Notes: generated by a model from the sequence alone, not told the origin. A DNA stretch of 64,000 bases from Bifidobacterium choladohabitans (GCF_016102005.1 NZ_JACFPL010000001.1:62001-126000), one strand, 5' to 3'. Positions 53,499-63,665 are shown, counted from the first letter of the stretch. Translations and numbers: made by a program.

Positions 53499-55754
53499 AT
53501 GACTCTGCCAGCCCTGCGACGCCCCACCCCGGCCAGGGGCACGACCATTCGACTGCTGGTAGCACTCATTGTTGTGCTTATCCTCGAACTGGGGGTATTC
53601 AACCTGGCTCATTGGCAGTCGCTGGCGGGTTCCGCCTCGGGCTCTTCGGCAGGGACTGCGGGCAGTATCCAACCCCGACCGGAAAGGCTGGGCCCAGGGC
53701 TGTCCCCGCTGCATGGCGGAGGATTAAAGATCACCGATCCGGCTGGTGCCTGGGTGGATGTCCCCGTCGCAGATGGACAGGCATCCTTCGTCCAGGCCCA
53801 CTTTGCAGAGGACATCGAGGGTTCATTCCTGTCGCAGATCCATGTACGTCTGGATCTGCGCTTGGCCGGCGACAAGGGCTGGACCCAGGGCACCCGAGGA
53901 CTGATCTGCCCCGGTCAGTCCCGCAGCCACTACCTGCGCATCAGAGGCAAACCCAGCGGAGCCCGGATCCAGGCCATGCGACTGTGGATACAGGAGCCCA
54001 TCGGAGCCCGGCTGCAGCTGACCGGAATGACTCCGGCAAAGGTGGTCCCCCTGGACCTCAACCCGGCACGGATACTGATGCTGGTCTGTCTGGCAGCGCT
54101 GATCCTGGGCTACCTGCCCGGCTCGGTCCTCTGGCGGACCCGGTTGAATACAGGCTCAGTAGGTCAGCGTTTGGTCCTGGCCCTGATTCTTGCTCCGTTG
54201 GCAGCCTGGTCCTGCTGGAACATCCAGCACGATCTGTCCACCTTCACTCCCATGGCCTACCACCAGCCGAATGCATACGTCTACGACTTCAACCAGTACG
54301 ATCACGTGGCCCAGGCCCTGCTGCATGGACGACCCTGGCTGAATCTTGGCCAAGCGCCGGGTCTGGCCAAGGCAGCCAACCCCTTCGATATAGCCACTCG
54401 AAACGCGCTGCTGGCCCAGGACCAGCAACCCATATATTGGGACTACGTATACCGGAACGGCCATTGGTACTCCTACTTCGGTGTCCTGCCAGTGCTGCTG
54501 CTCTTCCTGCCCTACCGTGTGATAACCAGCCTGGTGCATCCGGGCGGCTATGCCCTGCCCACCAGCTCGGCTGCGGCCCTGCTGGTCGCGGCGGCAACCA
54601 TCATGACCGCCCTGGCCACCATCCGCCTGCTGGCCCGCTGGTTTCCCCGGGTCAACCTGGCCGTGGTCGGCATGGCCCTCATGACCATGCTGGGAGGATC
54701 CGGCATGTTCTACCTCTGGTGCCGCCGCAACTTCTATACGATTCCCTTCGATGCCTCCCTGCTGGCGGTCATGACAGGACTCTGGCTCTGGATGGGGGCC
54801 AGACGGATCCAGCGACAATCTGTGGACGCCGGTGAGCATTCGGGTCGTGGATCAACACGGATGTGGACCGTGGAGGATGGGGACCGACCCTGGCATCTGT
54901 CCGGATCACGGCTCTTCCTGGGATCGCTGTCAGTGGCTGCCACCCTGGGCTGCCGACCAACCTTCCTGGCTGCCGGACTGCTGGCGCTGCCCCTGTTTGC
55001 CAAGGAGATAAGGGCAGTCATCAACGCCCTGTTCACGCGCGGGAACCAGCCTGCCAACCTGTCTCGGAGGCGGGCGCTGTCCTTGCTGGTCTGCGGCCTC
55101 TTGCCGGTCCTCCTGGTCGCCGCCCCCCTGCTCTTGTACAACCGCTGGCGCTTCGGATCCCTGCTGGACTTCGGCAACCGGTATCAGATGACCGTCCTGG
55201 ACCTGACCAACTATCATCCCGGCACCCGCGGCCTGCTGCAGATCTTTGGCTACTACCTGCTGCAGCCGTTGACGACCCTGCCGGTCTTCCCCTACCTGCA
55301 ATTCTCCCCCGCTCCCATGCGGGTCTGGCACTTCACCGAACCCGGCCTGGGCGGGCTTCTGGTCACCACCCCGGTACTTGTACTGGCCCTTGCTCTTCTT
55401 GCTCTGCCTCGGGTGCGAAAAGAACTGCATCGTCGGGGATGGATGCCCGCCTCGATCATGGCCCTGGCCCTGGCAGTCCTGGTCATGGTTGCAGACTCAT
55501 ATCTGGGTGGATTCTCGGTGCGCTACACCATCGATTTCGCCTGGCTGATCTGCCTGGCAGCTGTTGTGGTCATGGCCACCGCATCCTCAACATATGAAGA
55601 CGGCCGCTCCACAGCGGGAGCGGCCGTCATGAGCCTGCTAACACTGGCCTGTCTGGCTGGACTGGTCCTGACATTCATCAACGCCATGGTCCTGCTGGAG
55701 CACTTCGACCTCAGTCAGGCCATGAACGTAGCCGTCTGGTTTATAGCACCCTGA
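53499..55754 (+). CDS. Polytopic membrane protein, GT-C-like
   Basis: 751 residues; GTG 53496 is an alternative start. One N-terminal helix, then an extracytoplasmic domain (about 40-175), then 10-12 membrane helices. The loop with YVYDFNQYDHVAQALLHGRP and the large polytopic C-terminal half resemble GT-C glycosyltransferases of the arabinofuranosyl/mannosyltransferase type, but no Asp-Asp motif is clear enough to assign the reaction. Probably active in building the cell envelope. A strong hairpin lies inside the 3' coding region (55599-55628). Confidence 0.7.
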   Translation: MTLPALRRPTPARGTTIRLLVALIVVLILELGVFNLAHWQSLAGSASGSSAGTAGSIQPRPERLGPGLSPLHGGGLKITDPAGAWVDVPVADGQASFVQAHFAEDIEGSFLSQIHVRLDLRLAGDKGWTQGTRGLICPGQSRSHYLRIRGKPSGARIQAMRLWIQEPIGARLQLTGMTPAKVVPLDLNPARILMLVCLAALILGYLPGSVLWRTRLNTGSVGQRLVLALILAPLAAWSCWNIQHDLSTFTPMAYHQPNAYVYDFNQYDHVAQALLHGRPWLNLGQAPGLAKAANPFDIATRNALLAQDQQPIYWDYVYRNGHWYSYFGVLPVLLLFLPYRVITSLVHPGGYALPTSSAAALLVAAATIMTALATIRLLARWFPRVNLAVVGMALMTMLGGSGMFYLWCRRNFYTIPFDASLLAVMTGLWLWMGARRIQRQSVDAGEHSGRGSTRMWTVEDGDRPWHLSGSRLFLGSLSVAATLGCRPTFLAAGLLALPLFAKEIRAVINALFTRGNQPANLSRRRALSLLVCGLLPVLLVAAPLLLYNRWRFGSLLDFGNRYQMTVLDLTNYHPGTRGLLQIFGYYLLQPLTTLPVFPYLQFSPAPMRVWHFTEPGLGGLLVTTPVLVLALALLALPRVRKELHRRGWMPASIMALALAVLVMVADSYLGGFSVRYTIDFAWLICLAAVVVMATASSTYEDGRSTAGAAVMSLLTLACLAGLVLTFINAMVLLEHFDLSQAMNVAVWFIAP

Positions 55755-55772
55755 GCCCAGCCGACAGTGATG

Positions 55773-58010
55773 TCAGGAGTCCAGACCCTGTTGCTTGAGG
55801 GCCTGGTGATACCGGTCGACCATGTCAGCCACGATGCCATTGCCATCGCCACCCGATAAGGTGATGACCGAGGCCAGTGGCATGGTGTCGAAAAGCTGAG
55901 CTGTGTTGGGATCGTCGGGCAGCGGTATGCCATCCTGATCGATACGATCGCGCAGGATAGGTCCGCCAATCGAATTCTCGCGCCACTCGGCCATGGTCGA
56001 TTCGGCATTCAGTGGAATGAACCGGCCGTCGCCATCCACCTGCAGGTTCTCTTCTGCAACCAGATCGCGGCTGGAAGTACCCACCTGGATGCGGTAGGTG
56101 CCCGCCTCTACATGCCAGGCATCCATGGCCGTCGACCAGTAAGCGAAGTCGCGCTCGGTCAGGTCCATGCTCACCCGGCTGGACTGTCCCGCCTTCAGGA
56201 AGACCTTGGTGAAGGCCTTGAGCTCATGGCTGGGCCGATTCACCTGGCTGGCGCAGGGGGCCACATAGACCTGCACGGTCTGAGCGCCATCCACCTGCGA
56301 GGTGTTGGTCACGGTCACCTCCACCCGAGCCGAGTTGGCTCCGGTCTTGGTCACCACGACCTGATCCAAGTCGAAGTCGGCATAGGACAGGCCGAATCCG
56401 AAGGGGAAGGCCACCGGACGCTGGAAGGTGTCGTAGTAGCGGTATCCCACGTAGACGCCCTCGCCGTAGCGGGAGTGACCCTCCTCGCCGGGGAAGGAGG
56501 TGATAGTGGGGTTGTCCTCCAGCCGAACCGGGATGGTTTCAGGCAGATGGCCCGAAGGGTTGGCGGCACCGGTCAGCACATCCACCACGGCGCGTCCACC
56601 CTCCTGGCCCAAAAGCCAGGTCTCCAGCAAGCCCTTGGTCTTGTCCATCCAGTCGGTAACAGTCACCACGGCTCCATTGGAGAGGACGGCGACCACCCGG
56701 TCGTTGACCTCGGACACGGCCTTGAGTAGAGCCACCTGCTTGTCGGGAAGATCCATGCTGGTGCGGTCGAAGCCCTCGGACTCGGCATCTTCAGGCAATC
56801 CCAGGAAGAGCACCACGGTGTCGGCTCCGCGCGCAACTTCAAGCGCCTGCCGGGTCAGGGCGGGATCCTGTTCCTTCTCGTCCAGCGTGAACCCGGGCGC
56901 GAAGTCCACATTCATGCCAGCTTCTTTGAAGCCGTCCAGGGCCGAGGAGACCTCAGTAGGCGTGATGTGCGAGGAACCTCCACCCTGGTAGCGCGGGGTC
57001 CGGGCGAACTCGCCGATGACCGCAACTTTCTGCTTGGGATCAAGGGGCAGAATCCTGTCCTCGTTGCGCAAGAGGACGATGGACTCCTGGGCCGCTCGAC
57101 GGGCCATGTTGTTGTGTTCCTGGACATCGTAGCGATAACCCTGCTGGGACATGGCCGGACGGGCCTTGTCGATCAGGTCCAGGATCCCCTGGGCCATCCG
57201 GTCCAGCTGTTCCTTGTCCAGCTTGCCAGCCTGTACGGCCTGGACCACCTGGTCGTCAGTGCGGGAGGGCGGCATCTCCAGGTTGAGTCCGGCCTGCAGG
57301 GCGTTGACCCTGTTGTGGACGGCACCCCAGTCGGACATGACCATGCCCTGGTAGCCCCACTCCCCGCGCAGAACGTCCGTCAGCAGCCAGCGGTTTTCCG
57401 AGCTGAAGACCCCGTTGATCTTGTTGTAGGCGCACATGATGGTCCAGGGCTTGGCATTCCTGACCACATATTCGAAGGCCGGCAGGTAGATCTCACGCAG
57501 GGTGCGCGCGTCCACGTCAGAGCTGACCCTGAGCCGGTCGGTCTCCTGATTGTTGGCTGCAAAGTGCTTCAGAGAGGTGCCCACCCCCTTGGACTGGACC
57601 CCTTCGACCAGACCTGCAGCTTCATGACCGGCCAGCACAGGATCCTCCGAGTAAAACTCGAAGTTGCGGCCGCCCAGCGGGCTGCGCTTGATGTTGATGC
57701 CGGGGCCCAGAATGACGGCCACCTTCTCCTGGATGCACTCCTCGCCCATGGCCTGGCCCACCTGGTAGGTCAGATCTGGGTTCCATGAAGAGGCCAGTCC
57801 GGCGGTCGGGGGGAAGCAGGTAGCCGGGACCGAGCCATAGACATCGGAGCCAGTGGCCTTGCGCAGTCCGTAGGGGCCGTCGGTGATCATATAGCCTTCA
57901 TAGCCCTTGTCGGGCAGGCCCTGCAGGTGCCAGGAGTCGGATCCCGAGGTCAGCGAGGCCTCCTCTTGCAGATTCAGATCCTTGGCTTTGGTATGCGATT
58001 CTTCTGTCAT
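55773..58010 (-). CDS. GH3 beta-glucosidase
   Basis: 745 residues from ATG 58010 (site aaaggaaaaag). The family 3 N-terminal barrel carries KHFAANNQE (K148-H149) and the nucleophile D227 in MVMSDWGAVHN. An alpha/beta sandwich and a C-terminal fibronectin-like domain (about 590-660) follow. No signal peptide, so it should hydrolyse imported beta-glucosides inside the cell. The MFS gene directly upstream on the same strand is the likely importer. Confidence 0.92.
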   Translation of the reverse strand: MTEESHTKAKDLNLQEEASLTSGSDSWHLQGLPDKGYEGYMITDGPYGLRKATGSDVYGSVPATCFPPTAGLASSWNPDLTYQVGQAMGEECIQEKVAVILGPGINIKRSPLGGRNFEFYSEDPVLAGHEAAGLVEGVQSKGVGTSLKHFAANNQETDRLRVSSDVDARTLREIYLPAFEYVVRNAKPWTIMCAYNKINGVFSSENRWLLTDVLRGEWGYQGMVMSDWGAVHNRVNALQAGLNLEMPPSRTDDQVVQAVQAGKLDKEQLDRMAQGILDLIDKARPAMSQQGYRYDVQEHNNMARRAAQESIVLLRNEDRILPLDPKQKVAVIGEFARTPRYQGGGSSHITPTEVSSALDGFKEAGMNVDFAPGFTLDEKEQDPALTRQALEVARGADTVVLFLGLPEDAESEGFDRTSMDLPDKQVALLKAVSEVNDRVVAVLSNGAVVTVTDWMDKTKGLLETWLLGQEGGRAVVDVLTGAANPSGHLPETIPVRLEDNPTITSFPGEEGHSRYGEGVYVGYRYYDTFQRPVAFPFGFGLSYADFDLDQVVVTKTGANSARVEVTVTNTSQVDGAQTVQVYVAPCASQVNRPSHELKAFTKVFLKAGQSSRVSMDLTERDFAYWSTAMDAWHVEAGTYRIQVGTSSRDLVAEENLQVDGDGRFIPLNAESTMAEWRENSIGGPILRDRIDQDGIPLPDDPNTAQLFDTMPLASVITLSGGDGNGIVADMVDRYHQALKQQGLDS

Positions 58011-58080
58011 GTCTTTTTCCTTTCGGGTTCGATTAGCCGGGCCACTGCTCAGCACAGGTCCGGATTACAGGTTTTCAGAC

Positions 58081-59457
58081 TCACTTGACCTTGCGAATCA
58101 TCATGATGAAGACGGTTCCCACCAGCAGGCAGGCGATGGCGACTGGGAAGATCATCCTGTAGCCGCCGAAGAGGCCAATAACCAGCGTGGTGCACCCGGG
58201 GGCGATCACCTGGCCGATCGTATTGGCCAGGTTGAGGATGCCCAGGTCCTTGCCGGCCTCCTTGGCGTTCGGCAGCACATCGACGTTCAGCGCCTGGTCG
58301 ACTGACATGTAGCAGCCGTTGCCGATTCCGGCCAGAGCGGCATAGAAGTACATGCCCGTGGCGGTTGGCATCAGGAAGGGGAAGAGTATGCCGACGGCGA
58401 GAATCAGACAGCTAGTGGCTACAATCACCTTCCGCCTGTGCAGGAAGTCCGAGAGGGGACCCGAGACCACGGAGGCCAGGATGGTTGTCACCACCGAAAT
58501 CAAGGCCATGACCTTGAGTGTGGATGCGGCCTGGGCATCGCTCAGGTGGCAGTACTTCTGCAGTATGTAAAGTTGGTAGCCCTGAATCATGAAGCAGCCG
58601 ACGACGAAGGTGAACCTGCCCAGAAGCGCCAGGTAGAAGTCGCGGCTGTTTTTGGTGGGCGGTATGAAGGACCGGCCGACATCCGCCCAGGTTCGTTCCA
58701 CGACCGTGTTGGCAGCCGATTTCTCCCGGGGCCAGATCAACACGGTGAGAATACCAGAAAAGAGGAAGATGATCATGGCGACCACCAGGCCGGTGTGGAT
58801 GTTGGCCATGAACGAGCTGCCGATGATGGTTCCCAGTTGCTGGCCGATGACCTGGCTGGCCCCATAGAGTGCCGAATAGGTTCCCCTGGTCGACTCGGGA
58901 ATCCTGTCGGAGAGGACCGCCACGGCCGGGGCTATCAGGCAGTTGATGCCCACCTGAACAATGCACCAGCCGAAGATGATCATGGGGAGTGTATGGGACT
59001 GGATGACCAGCAGGAAGCCAAGAGAGCCGATGATGCCGCCCAGCACGATCCAGGGGGTGCGCTTGCCGACCCGGAACCTGGACATATCCGAGAGAGCGCC
59101 GAAAACAACATTGGCCACCAGGGCGAACACACAGCCAATCGAATTCATTGTCCCCAGAGCCGCTTCAGCGCTGACTCCATGCAGGGAATTGAAAATCTGA
59201 GGCAGGAGGACCCCGGACCCCATGGTAAAGGGCGCGGCCCAGAGCAGGGATACCAGGACGAAGCCAATGGCAAAGCGGACCTTCTCCGCATTGTTGAGCC
59301 TTCTGCCCGTATCCGGAGCCAGGCTTGGATCCACGCCTTGATTCGCCACAGCACCTCCGGTCTCATCTACAGAGGCCATGGCCTTGATGTTTTCCCCGAT
59401 CCGGGCACCAGCCCCGTCGGCTGGGTCTCCCCTTCGATCCTTATTTTCGTCTACCAT
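58081..59457 (-). CDS. MFS sugar transporter
   Basis: 458 residues from ATG 59457 (site gaaggag). A polar 55-residue N-terminus precedes 12 membrane helices. GALSDMSRFRVGKRTPWIVLG is typical of MFS glycoside/sucrose-type carriers (GPH or MFS/sugar). The second half has GPLSDFLHRRKV. Position 70 bp upstream of the GH3 gene suggests an operon for uptake and cleavage of beta-glucosides. Confidence 0.85.
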   Translation of the reverse strand: MVDENKDRRGDPADGAGARIGENIKAMASVDETGGAVANQGVDPSLAPDTGRRLNNAEKVRFAIGFVLVSLLWAAPFTMGSGVLLPQIFNSLHGVSAEAALGTMNSIGCVFALVANVVFGALSDMSRFRVGKRTPWIVLGGIIGSLGFLLVIQSHTLPMIIFGWCIVQVGINCLIAPAVAVLSDRIPESTRGTYSALYGASQVIGQQLGTIIGSSFMANIHTGLVVAMIIFLFSGILTVLIWPREKSAANTVVERTWADVGRSFIPPTKNSRDFYLALLGRFTFVVGCFMIQGYQLYILQKYCHLSDAQAASTLKVMALISVVTTILASVVSGPLSDFLHRRKVIVATSCLILAVGILFPFLMPTATGMYFYAALAGIGNGCYMSVDQALNVDVLPNAKEAGKDLGILNLANTIGQVIAPGCTTLVIGLFGGYRMIFPVAIACLLVGTVFIMMIRKVK

Positions 59458-59540
59458 CGTTATCACTCCTTCGTGTGCAGCCTTGCAATCAGTGGCTCAT
59501 CATTGAGCCGTACCAATCTCCCCCTTCCATAACCGGCAAT

Positions 59541-59568
59541 TGTTCCGAACATATTATCGGAGCGAACA
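59541..59568. promoter_or_regulatory. Candidate operator before the MFS-GH3 operon
   Basis: TGTTC...GAACA (outer) and TCCGA-N8-TCGGA (inner) arms lie in the 125-bp gap upstream of the MFS gene. A LacI-type repressor site is plausible, but no regulator gene is adjacent and the arms are not concentric. Confidence 0.3.
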
Positions 59569-59582
59569 GTGCATTACGTGGG

Positions 59583-60770
59583 TTATAAACAGGTTATTTT
59601 TCCGATAGCTGAGACGACTGAGTTCACATTTCGGCGGAATTCCGAGGATTCCGGCAGGAGCGACAGGGCCAGATATCCGTTGCCTGGCATGTCGAAAAAG
59701 TATCCGGGCTGGCCAGTCAACCCGTAGGACCCAATCAGGCGAAGAATCAGCTCCTCCTCGTCGATGACCTGAGGAAAACGCAACAGAACGTTCCAGCCTC
59801 CCTCAGGCCTGAGCAGGGAGACGCAGGACTCCTTTTGGCCCAGTGTCTGTCTGAGGATTCCGAGATTGCCCCTGATACGCTCCCCCACCCGACTGGTCTG
59901 GCCAGGGATATCCGAGAGCATGGCTTCCATATCCTTGGTAATCAGAAGGCTCATGGGCAGGTAATCGTCGGCTATCAGGTCAAGATGACGCTTGGCGGCG
60001 GCAACCTGGTCGGCCGGCCCGGAAACCTGGATCCAGCCCAGCTTGGCGTGAGGAGCTGCCAGGCTCTTCGAGAACCCGTCCAGGGCAAAAGTCAGCACCC
60101 GATTCTCACCAGCCAACCGGGCACGACCCGGCAGAGGATCCAGAGGGTAATCGAAAAAGACCTCATCCGCTATGATGGCCACCCCCTGCCGCTGACAGAG
60201 TTCCATCAGTGACTGGCGTTCTTCCGGATGAATGTAGGAACCGGTAGGGTTGTTGGGGTTGATAAGGACCAGAGCACGGATGCGATCGCCTCCGGGTCCC
60301 TCCAGGGCCTGCCTGACCGTGGCCAGGTCAAGGACCCAGGACCCGTCGTAGGCCAGGCGGTATGGGATTGTTCGGACGCATTCCAGGCCGGCAATGGATT
60401 CGATCAAGGGATATCCGGGCCTGGGCTCCAGAATGGCGTCATCCGGGTCGCAGAGGAGCTTCATCAGCCATGAATAAGCCTGTGATGTGGATGAGAGCAG
60501 GTAGAGGTCATCAGGATCGACCGCCGCACCGTCCTCGCTCTGGCTCAATTCCTGACGCCCGGTCAGAAACTCGGCCAGGGCCTGTCGGGCCTTACGAGGT
60601 CCTCTCGGTTCCGCCTCATATACCTGGGACAGGAATGAGGGGGCCAGCCCGAAGTGCGTGGGGTTGGAATCATTCAACCTGCCCAGCTTGAGACCCTGGG
60701 AACGTGCCTCCGACTCGGCCAGAGCAATGCGATTGGGGTGGTCGGACCCGGTACGGTGAGAAAAATGCAC
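59583..60770 (-). CDS. Class I/II PLP-dependent aminotransferase
   Basis: 395 residues. PLP-binding K235 in DGFSKSLAAPHAKLGW, NPNNPTGSY near 171, and ADEVFFDYPL with the cofactor Asp near 202. It resembles aspartate-type or MalY/kynurenine-like fold I aminotransferases; the amino acid used is unknown. GTG start with ggaggagga upstream. It ends just before the sugar-operon promoter. Confidence 0.85.
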   Translation of the reverse strand: MHFSHRTGSDHPNRIALAESEARSQGLKLGRLNDSNPTHFGLAPSFLSQVYEAEPRGPRKARQALAEFLTGRQELSQSEDGAAVDPDDLYLLSSTSQAYSWLMKLLCDPDDAILEPRPGYPLIESIAGLECVRTIPYRLAYDGSWVLDLATVRQALEGPGGDRIRALVLINPNNPTGSYIHPEERQSLMELCQRQGVAIIADEVFFDYPLDPLPGRARLAGENRVLTFALDGFSKSLAAPHAKLGWIQVSGPADQVAAAKRHLDLIADDYLPMSLLITKDMEAMLSDIPGQTSRVGERIRGNLGILRQTLGQKESCVSLLRPEGGWNVLLRFPQVIDEEELILRLIGSYGLTGQPGYFFDMPGNGYLALSLLPESSEFRRNVNSVVSAIGKITCL

Positions 60771-60845
60771 GATTCTTCAGCTCCTCCTCCGATCCGGCAG
60801 TCGCCAGAACGCCCAATACAGGACAGTCGCAGAAAAAGCCCTGCT

Positions 60846-61616
60846 TCACCCCAGATGCTTTTGCCGTAGATCAGCAAGATAGGCGGCGCCAACGATGCCG
60901 GCCTGATTGCGCAACTTGGCAGCAACGATGGGAGTCTTGATGTCGATGTGAGGCAGGAACTTCTCGCTCATCCGACTGACACCGCCGCCGACGACGAAGA
61001 AATCGGGATTGAAGTAGTGCTCAAGCAGTCGGTAGTACTTGGTCAGACGGTTGGCCCACTTCTTATAACTCAGCTTCTTGCGGTCGCGCACCGAAGAGGC
61101 TGCGTACTTTTCCGCATCCTTGCCGTCCAGCGTCAGGTGGCCCAACTCACTGTTGGGAATCAGCACGCCGTTGTATATCAGAGCCGTGCCGATGCCGGTG
61201 CCCAGTGTCGTGGCGATGACCAGACCCTTCTGTCCCTTGGCCGCCCCATACTGCACCTCGGCCAGACCAGCTGCGTCCGCGTCGTTGACAACACTGACGG
61301 GCCTGCCGCAGGCCTTGGAAAGGACCTCCTGAACATTGGTACCCACCCATGCCTGGTCCAGGTTGGCCATGAAATCGAGCGGCTTGTCAGGCTTGACAGG
61401 AGCAGGAAAGGCGATACCTACAGGCACATCCGAGGAAACCTCGAATCGATCCAAGAGCTCCTTGACCACAACCCCCACAGCTTCTGGCGTGGAGTGCTCG
61501 GGAGTCAGAATTTTCTTGCGAGGCTCTGCAAAATCGCCGATCGTCAGGTCAACAGGGGCAGCCTTGATACCGGATCCACCGATATCCACTCCGAAAGCCT
61601 GCGCTGTTTCAATCAT
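60846..61616 (-). CDS. ppgK: Polyphosphate glucokinase
   Basis: 256 residues of a ROK-type sugar kinase. GVDIGGSGIKAAPVD binds phosphate, TLGTGIGTALI and VVGGGVSRMSEKF complete the kinase core, and NDADAAGLAE carries the catalytic Asp. The short length and SSVRDRKKLSYKKWANRL segment match actinobacterial polyphosphate/ATP glucokinases. It phosphorylates glucose, for example that released by the beta-glucosidase. The ATG has a clear aaggagc site. Confidence 0.9.
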   Translation of the reverse strand: MIETAQAFGVDIGGSGIKAAPVDLTIGDFAEPRKKILTPEHSTPEAVGVVVKELLDRFEVSSDVPVGIAFPAPVKPDKPLDFMANLDQAWVGTNVQEVLSKACGRPVSVVNDADAAGLAEVQYGAAKGQKGLVIATTLGTGIGTALIYNGVLIPNSELGHLTLDGKDAEKYAASSVRDRKKLSYKKWANRLTKYYRLLEHYFNPDFFVVGGGVSRMSEKFLPHIDIKTPIVAAKLRNQAGIVGAAYLADLRQKHLG

Positions 61617-61789
61617 TGCTGCTCCTTAGCTGATCAAAGATGAGGGTCCGAACCGGCACGGTAGCGATTGTACCCCAAGCCATGCCTCTGCGACCCCTGG
61701 CAGTGGCACAAACCGGACCAGGCGCGGACTCTTCCGCCGGCCTTGTGCCACCACCTGCAGGAAGCGGAATTGGGTGGGATAATGAGGTT

Positions 61790-62569
61790 ATGACCGAACA
61801 TACACAGCTTATTGACGCAGTCAACGTGCGCATCACCACCAGAGAATACGACCCCAAACCCATCGATCCCGACCTGGCCAGACAGCTGGGCAGCACCCTG
61901 AACGCCCTGAATACGCTGAGTGGCCTGGACATGCAGCTGGTCCTGGGCAAACCCGACGCCTTTGCGGCCGACAACGCTTCCGGTCACCTGGCCAATGCGG
62001 CCAACTACCTGGCCCTGGTCGGACCCAAGAATGATCGCGAAAGCCTGGAAAAAGCCGGCTTCTATGGCGAGCGCATGGTTCTGGCCGCCACCCTGTACGG
62101 ACTGGGGACAGGATGGGTGTCGGGCAGCTGGGATCGTCAGGCGGCCGAGCGCCACTGTCGGATAACCCCCAGCCAGTCGCTCTATCTGGTGGTCACCATC
62201 GGCTATCCGGCTGACCAGATCGGCTACGGCAACCAGGACTTCGACAAGCTTTGCCAACGACAGAGCGAGCATCGACCCTCCAAGAGCTATGAGGAGTTGA
62301 CCTCAGCCATGAGCGCGCAGGACCGCCGGGATGCTCCGGAATGGTTCAAGGCCGGCGTGGCTGCCGCCGCCAAGGCTCCTTCGGCCATGAACGGACAGCC
62401 GGTGGTTTTCGCCTTGGACAAGGATTCAGGCGATGCGATCGCCACCCTGGACCCCTCGGTCTCCTACGGGTCCGCAGTCGACCTGGGCATAGCCAAAATG
62501 AACTTCCAGATCGGAGCCGGCGGCGGCACATGGACCTGGGGCGACGGGGGCCGTTTCATCAGGTCCTGA
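61790..62569 (+). CDS. Nitroreductase-fold protein (TM1586-like)
   Basis: 259 residues from ATG 61790; longer frames start inside the divergent ppgK promoter region. A tandem of two nitroreductase half-domains: the first with VRITTREYDPKPID, the second with KAPSAMNGQPVVFAL and the closing KMNFQIGAGGGTWTWGDGG. This is the TM1586-type pattern of FMN-dependent reductases; substrate unknown. GATAAT lies 6 nt before the ATG and the only site is agg, so it may be leaderless. Confidence 0.8.
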   Translation: MTEHTQLIDAVNVRITTREYDPKPIDPDLARQLGSTLNALNTLSGLDMQLVLGKPDAFAADNASGHLANAANYLALVGPKNDRESLEKAGFYGERMVLAATLYGLGTGWVSGSWDRQAAERHCRITPSQSLYLVVTIGYPADQIGYGNQDFDKLCQRQSEHRPSKSYEELTSAMSAQDRRDAPEWFKAGVAAAAKAPSAMNGQPVVFALDKDSGDAIATLDPSVSYGSAVDLGIAKMNFQIGAGGGTWTWGDGGRFIRS

Positions 62570-62621
62570 CCATAGCTGTACCCCGGTGACCCGGCAAGGG
62601 GGCCGTGTAGGGTGATGAACT

Positions 62622-63395
62622 ATGAACAATGGAGCATCTTCATCACAATCCGTCGCCGAACCGGGCGCTGAAGCAGGTTCGACAACCCTTTACCTGACCC
62701 GGCACGGCAGGACGACGGCCAACGTCATGCATCTGATGCAGGGCTGGTCCGATTTCCCCCTGACCAGGCAAGGTCGTGAGGATGTATGCCAGTTCGGCCG
62801 GGGACTGCGCCCCATTCGTTTCCGTGCAGCCTGGAGCGGCAATCTGAGCCGACAGTATGAAACGGCCCGCCTGGCCCTTGACATGTCCGGCAATGGGGAT
62901 CTGCGTGTGGGCGTGGACCCTGACCTGCGCGAGGACAACTTCGGCAGTTTCGAGGGCCGGGACGAGCGCACCACTCTGGACCAGGTCTGCGCCGCCATGG
63001 GGTTCAAGGACTTCGCCGCAGCCAAGGCAACCTACGGCAGGGACATTCCCGTCCATATGCAGGATACCTTCCATCGGCTGGATGCCCAGGACGTCCTGTC
63101 CGCAGGACTGGAGAAAGAGGATCGGGCTGAGACCACGGCCCAGGTCCGTAGCAGAATGATCGGCGCACTGACGCGCATCTCCCAGTCTGCCATCGAAGAG
63201 GGCGGCGGGCCCGTCCTGGTGGTCTCCTCGGGCATGTGCCTGCAACAGTTCCTGGTGGCCATCGACGACCACTGTCCCATCCCTGACATGGACAACACCG
63301 CAGTCACCAAAGTGATTTATGGGGATGAGGGCTTCCGCTTGGCGGGCCCGGTCAGCTCCATGGAGTATTTCCAGGCAGGGAGTCAGGACAAGTAG
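62622..63395 (+). CDS. Histidine-phosphatase family protein
   Basis: 257 residues. The N-terminal phosphoacceptor motif LTRHGRTTAN (H28) and the acidic LREDNFGSFEG are typical of phosphoglycerate-mutase-like phosphatases. The second catalytic His, normally in VSHG, is replaced: VVSSGMCL has Ser203. This should weaken or change catalysis. A -10-like TAGGGT 7 nt before the ATG suggests a leaderless mRNA. Cytosolic; substrate unknown. Confidence 0.8.
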   Translation: MNNGASSSQSVAEPGAEAGSTTLYLTRHGRTTANVMHLMQGWSDFPLTRQGREDVCQFGRGLRPIRFRAAWSGNLSRQYETARLALDMSGNGDLRVGVDPDLREDNFGSFEGRDERTTLDQVCAAMGFKDFAAAKATYGRDIPVHMQDTFHRLDAQDVLSAGLEKEDRAETTAQVRSRMIGALTRISQSAIEEGGGPVLVVSSGMCLQQFLVAIDDHCPIPDMDNTAVTKVIYGDEGFRLAGPVSSMEYFQAGSQDK

Positions 63396-63539
63396 CGGGC
63401 AGAGCTTTCAAGCGCGCTGCACTTCTTCGGCCATTAGATTTTTAGTGGTTTTGTTTCCTTCCTGGCCTGTCTGGAAATGCACCGGCAGCGAGAGGGAATT
63501 GACCATTCCAGGGACCGCAGCTATATTGAAAGCGTCAGT

Positions 63540-63665
63540 TTCAGGGAAGGTGAAAGTCCTTACTGGCGGTATCCGGCTAAATGCCGGGAGCCCGCGACCC
63601 GCGCAAGCGGTGGATATCGGTCAAAATCCGAAGCCAACGGTTACAGTCCGGATGGAAGAAACGAG
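63540..63665 (+). ncRNA. FMN riboswitch (RFN element)
   Basis: It holds the RFN blocks in order: TTCAGGGAAGGTGAAAGTCC, TACTGGCGGTA, AGCCCGCGACCCGCGCAAG, TGGATATCGGTCAAAATCCG, AAGCCAACGGTTACAGTCCG and GATGGAAGAAA. It ends 8 nt before the ribU ATG region, so FMN binding probably blocks translation initiation. Confidence 0.96.
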
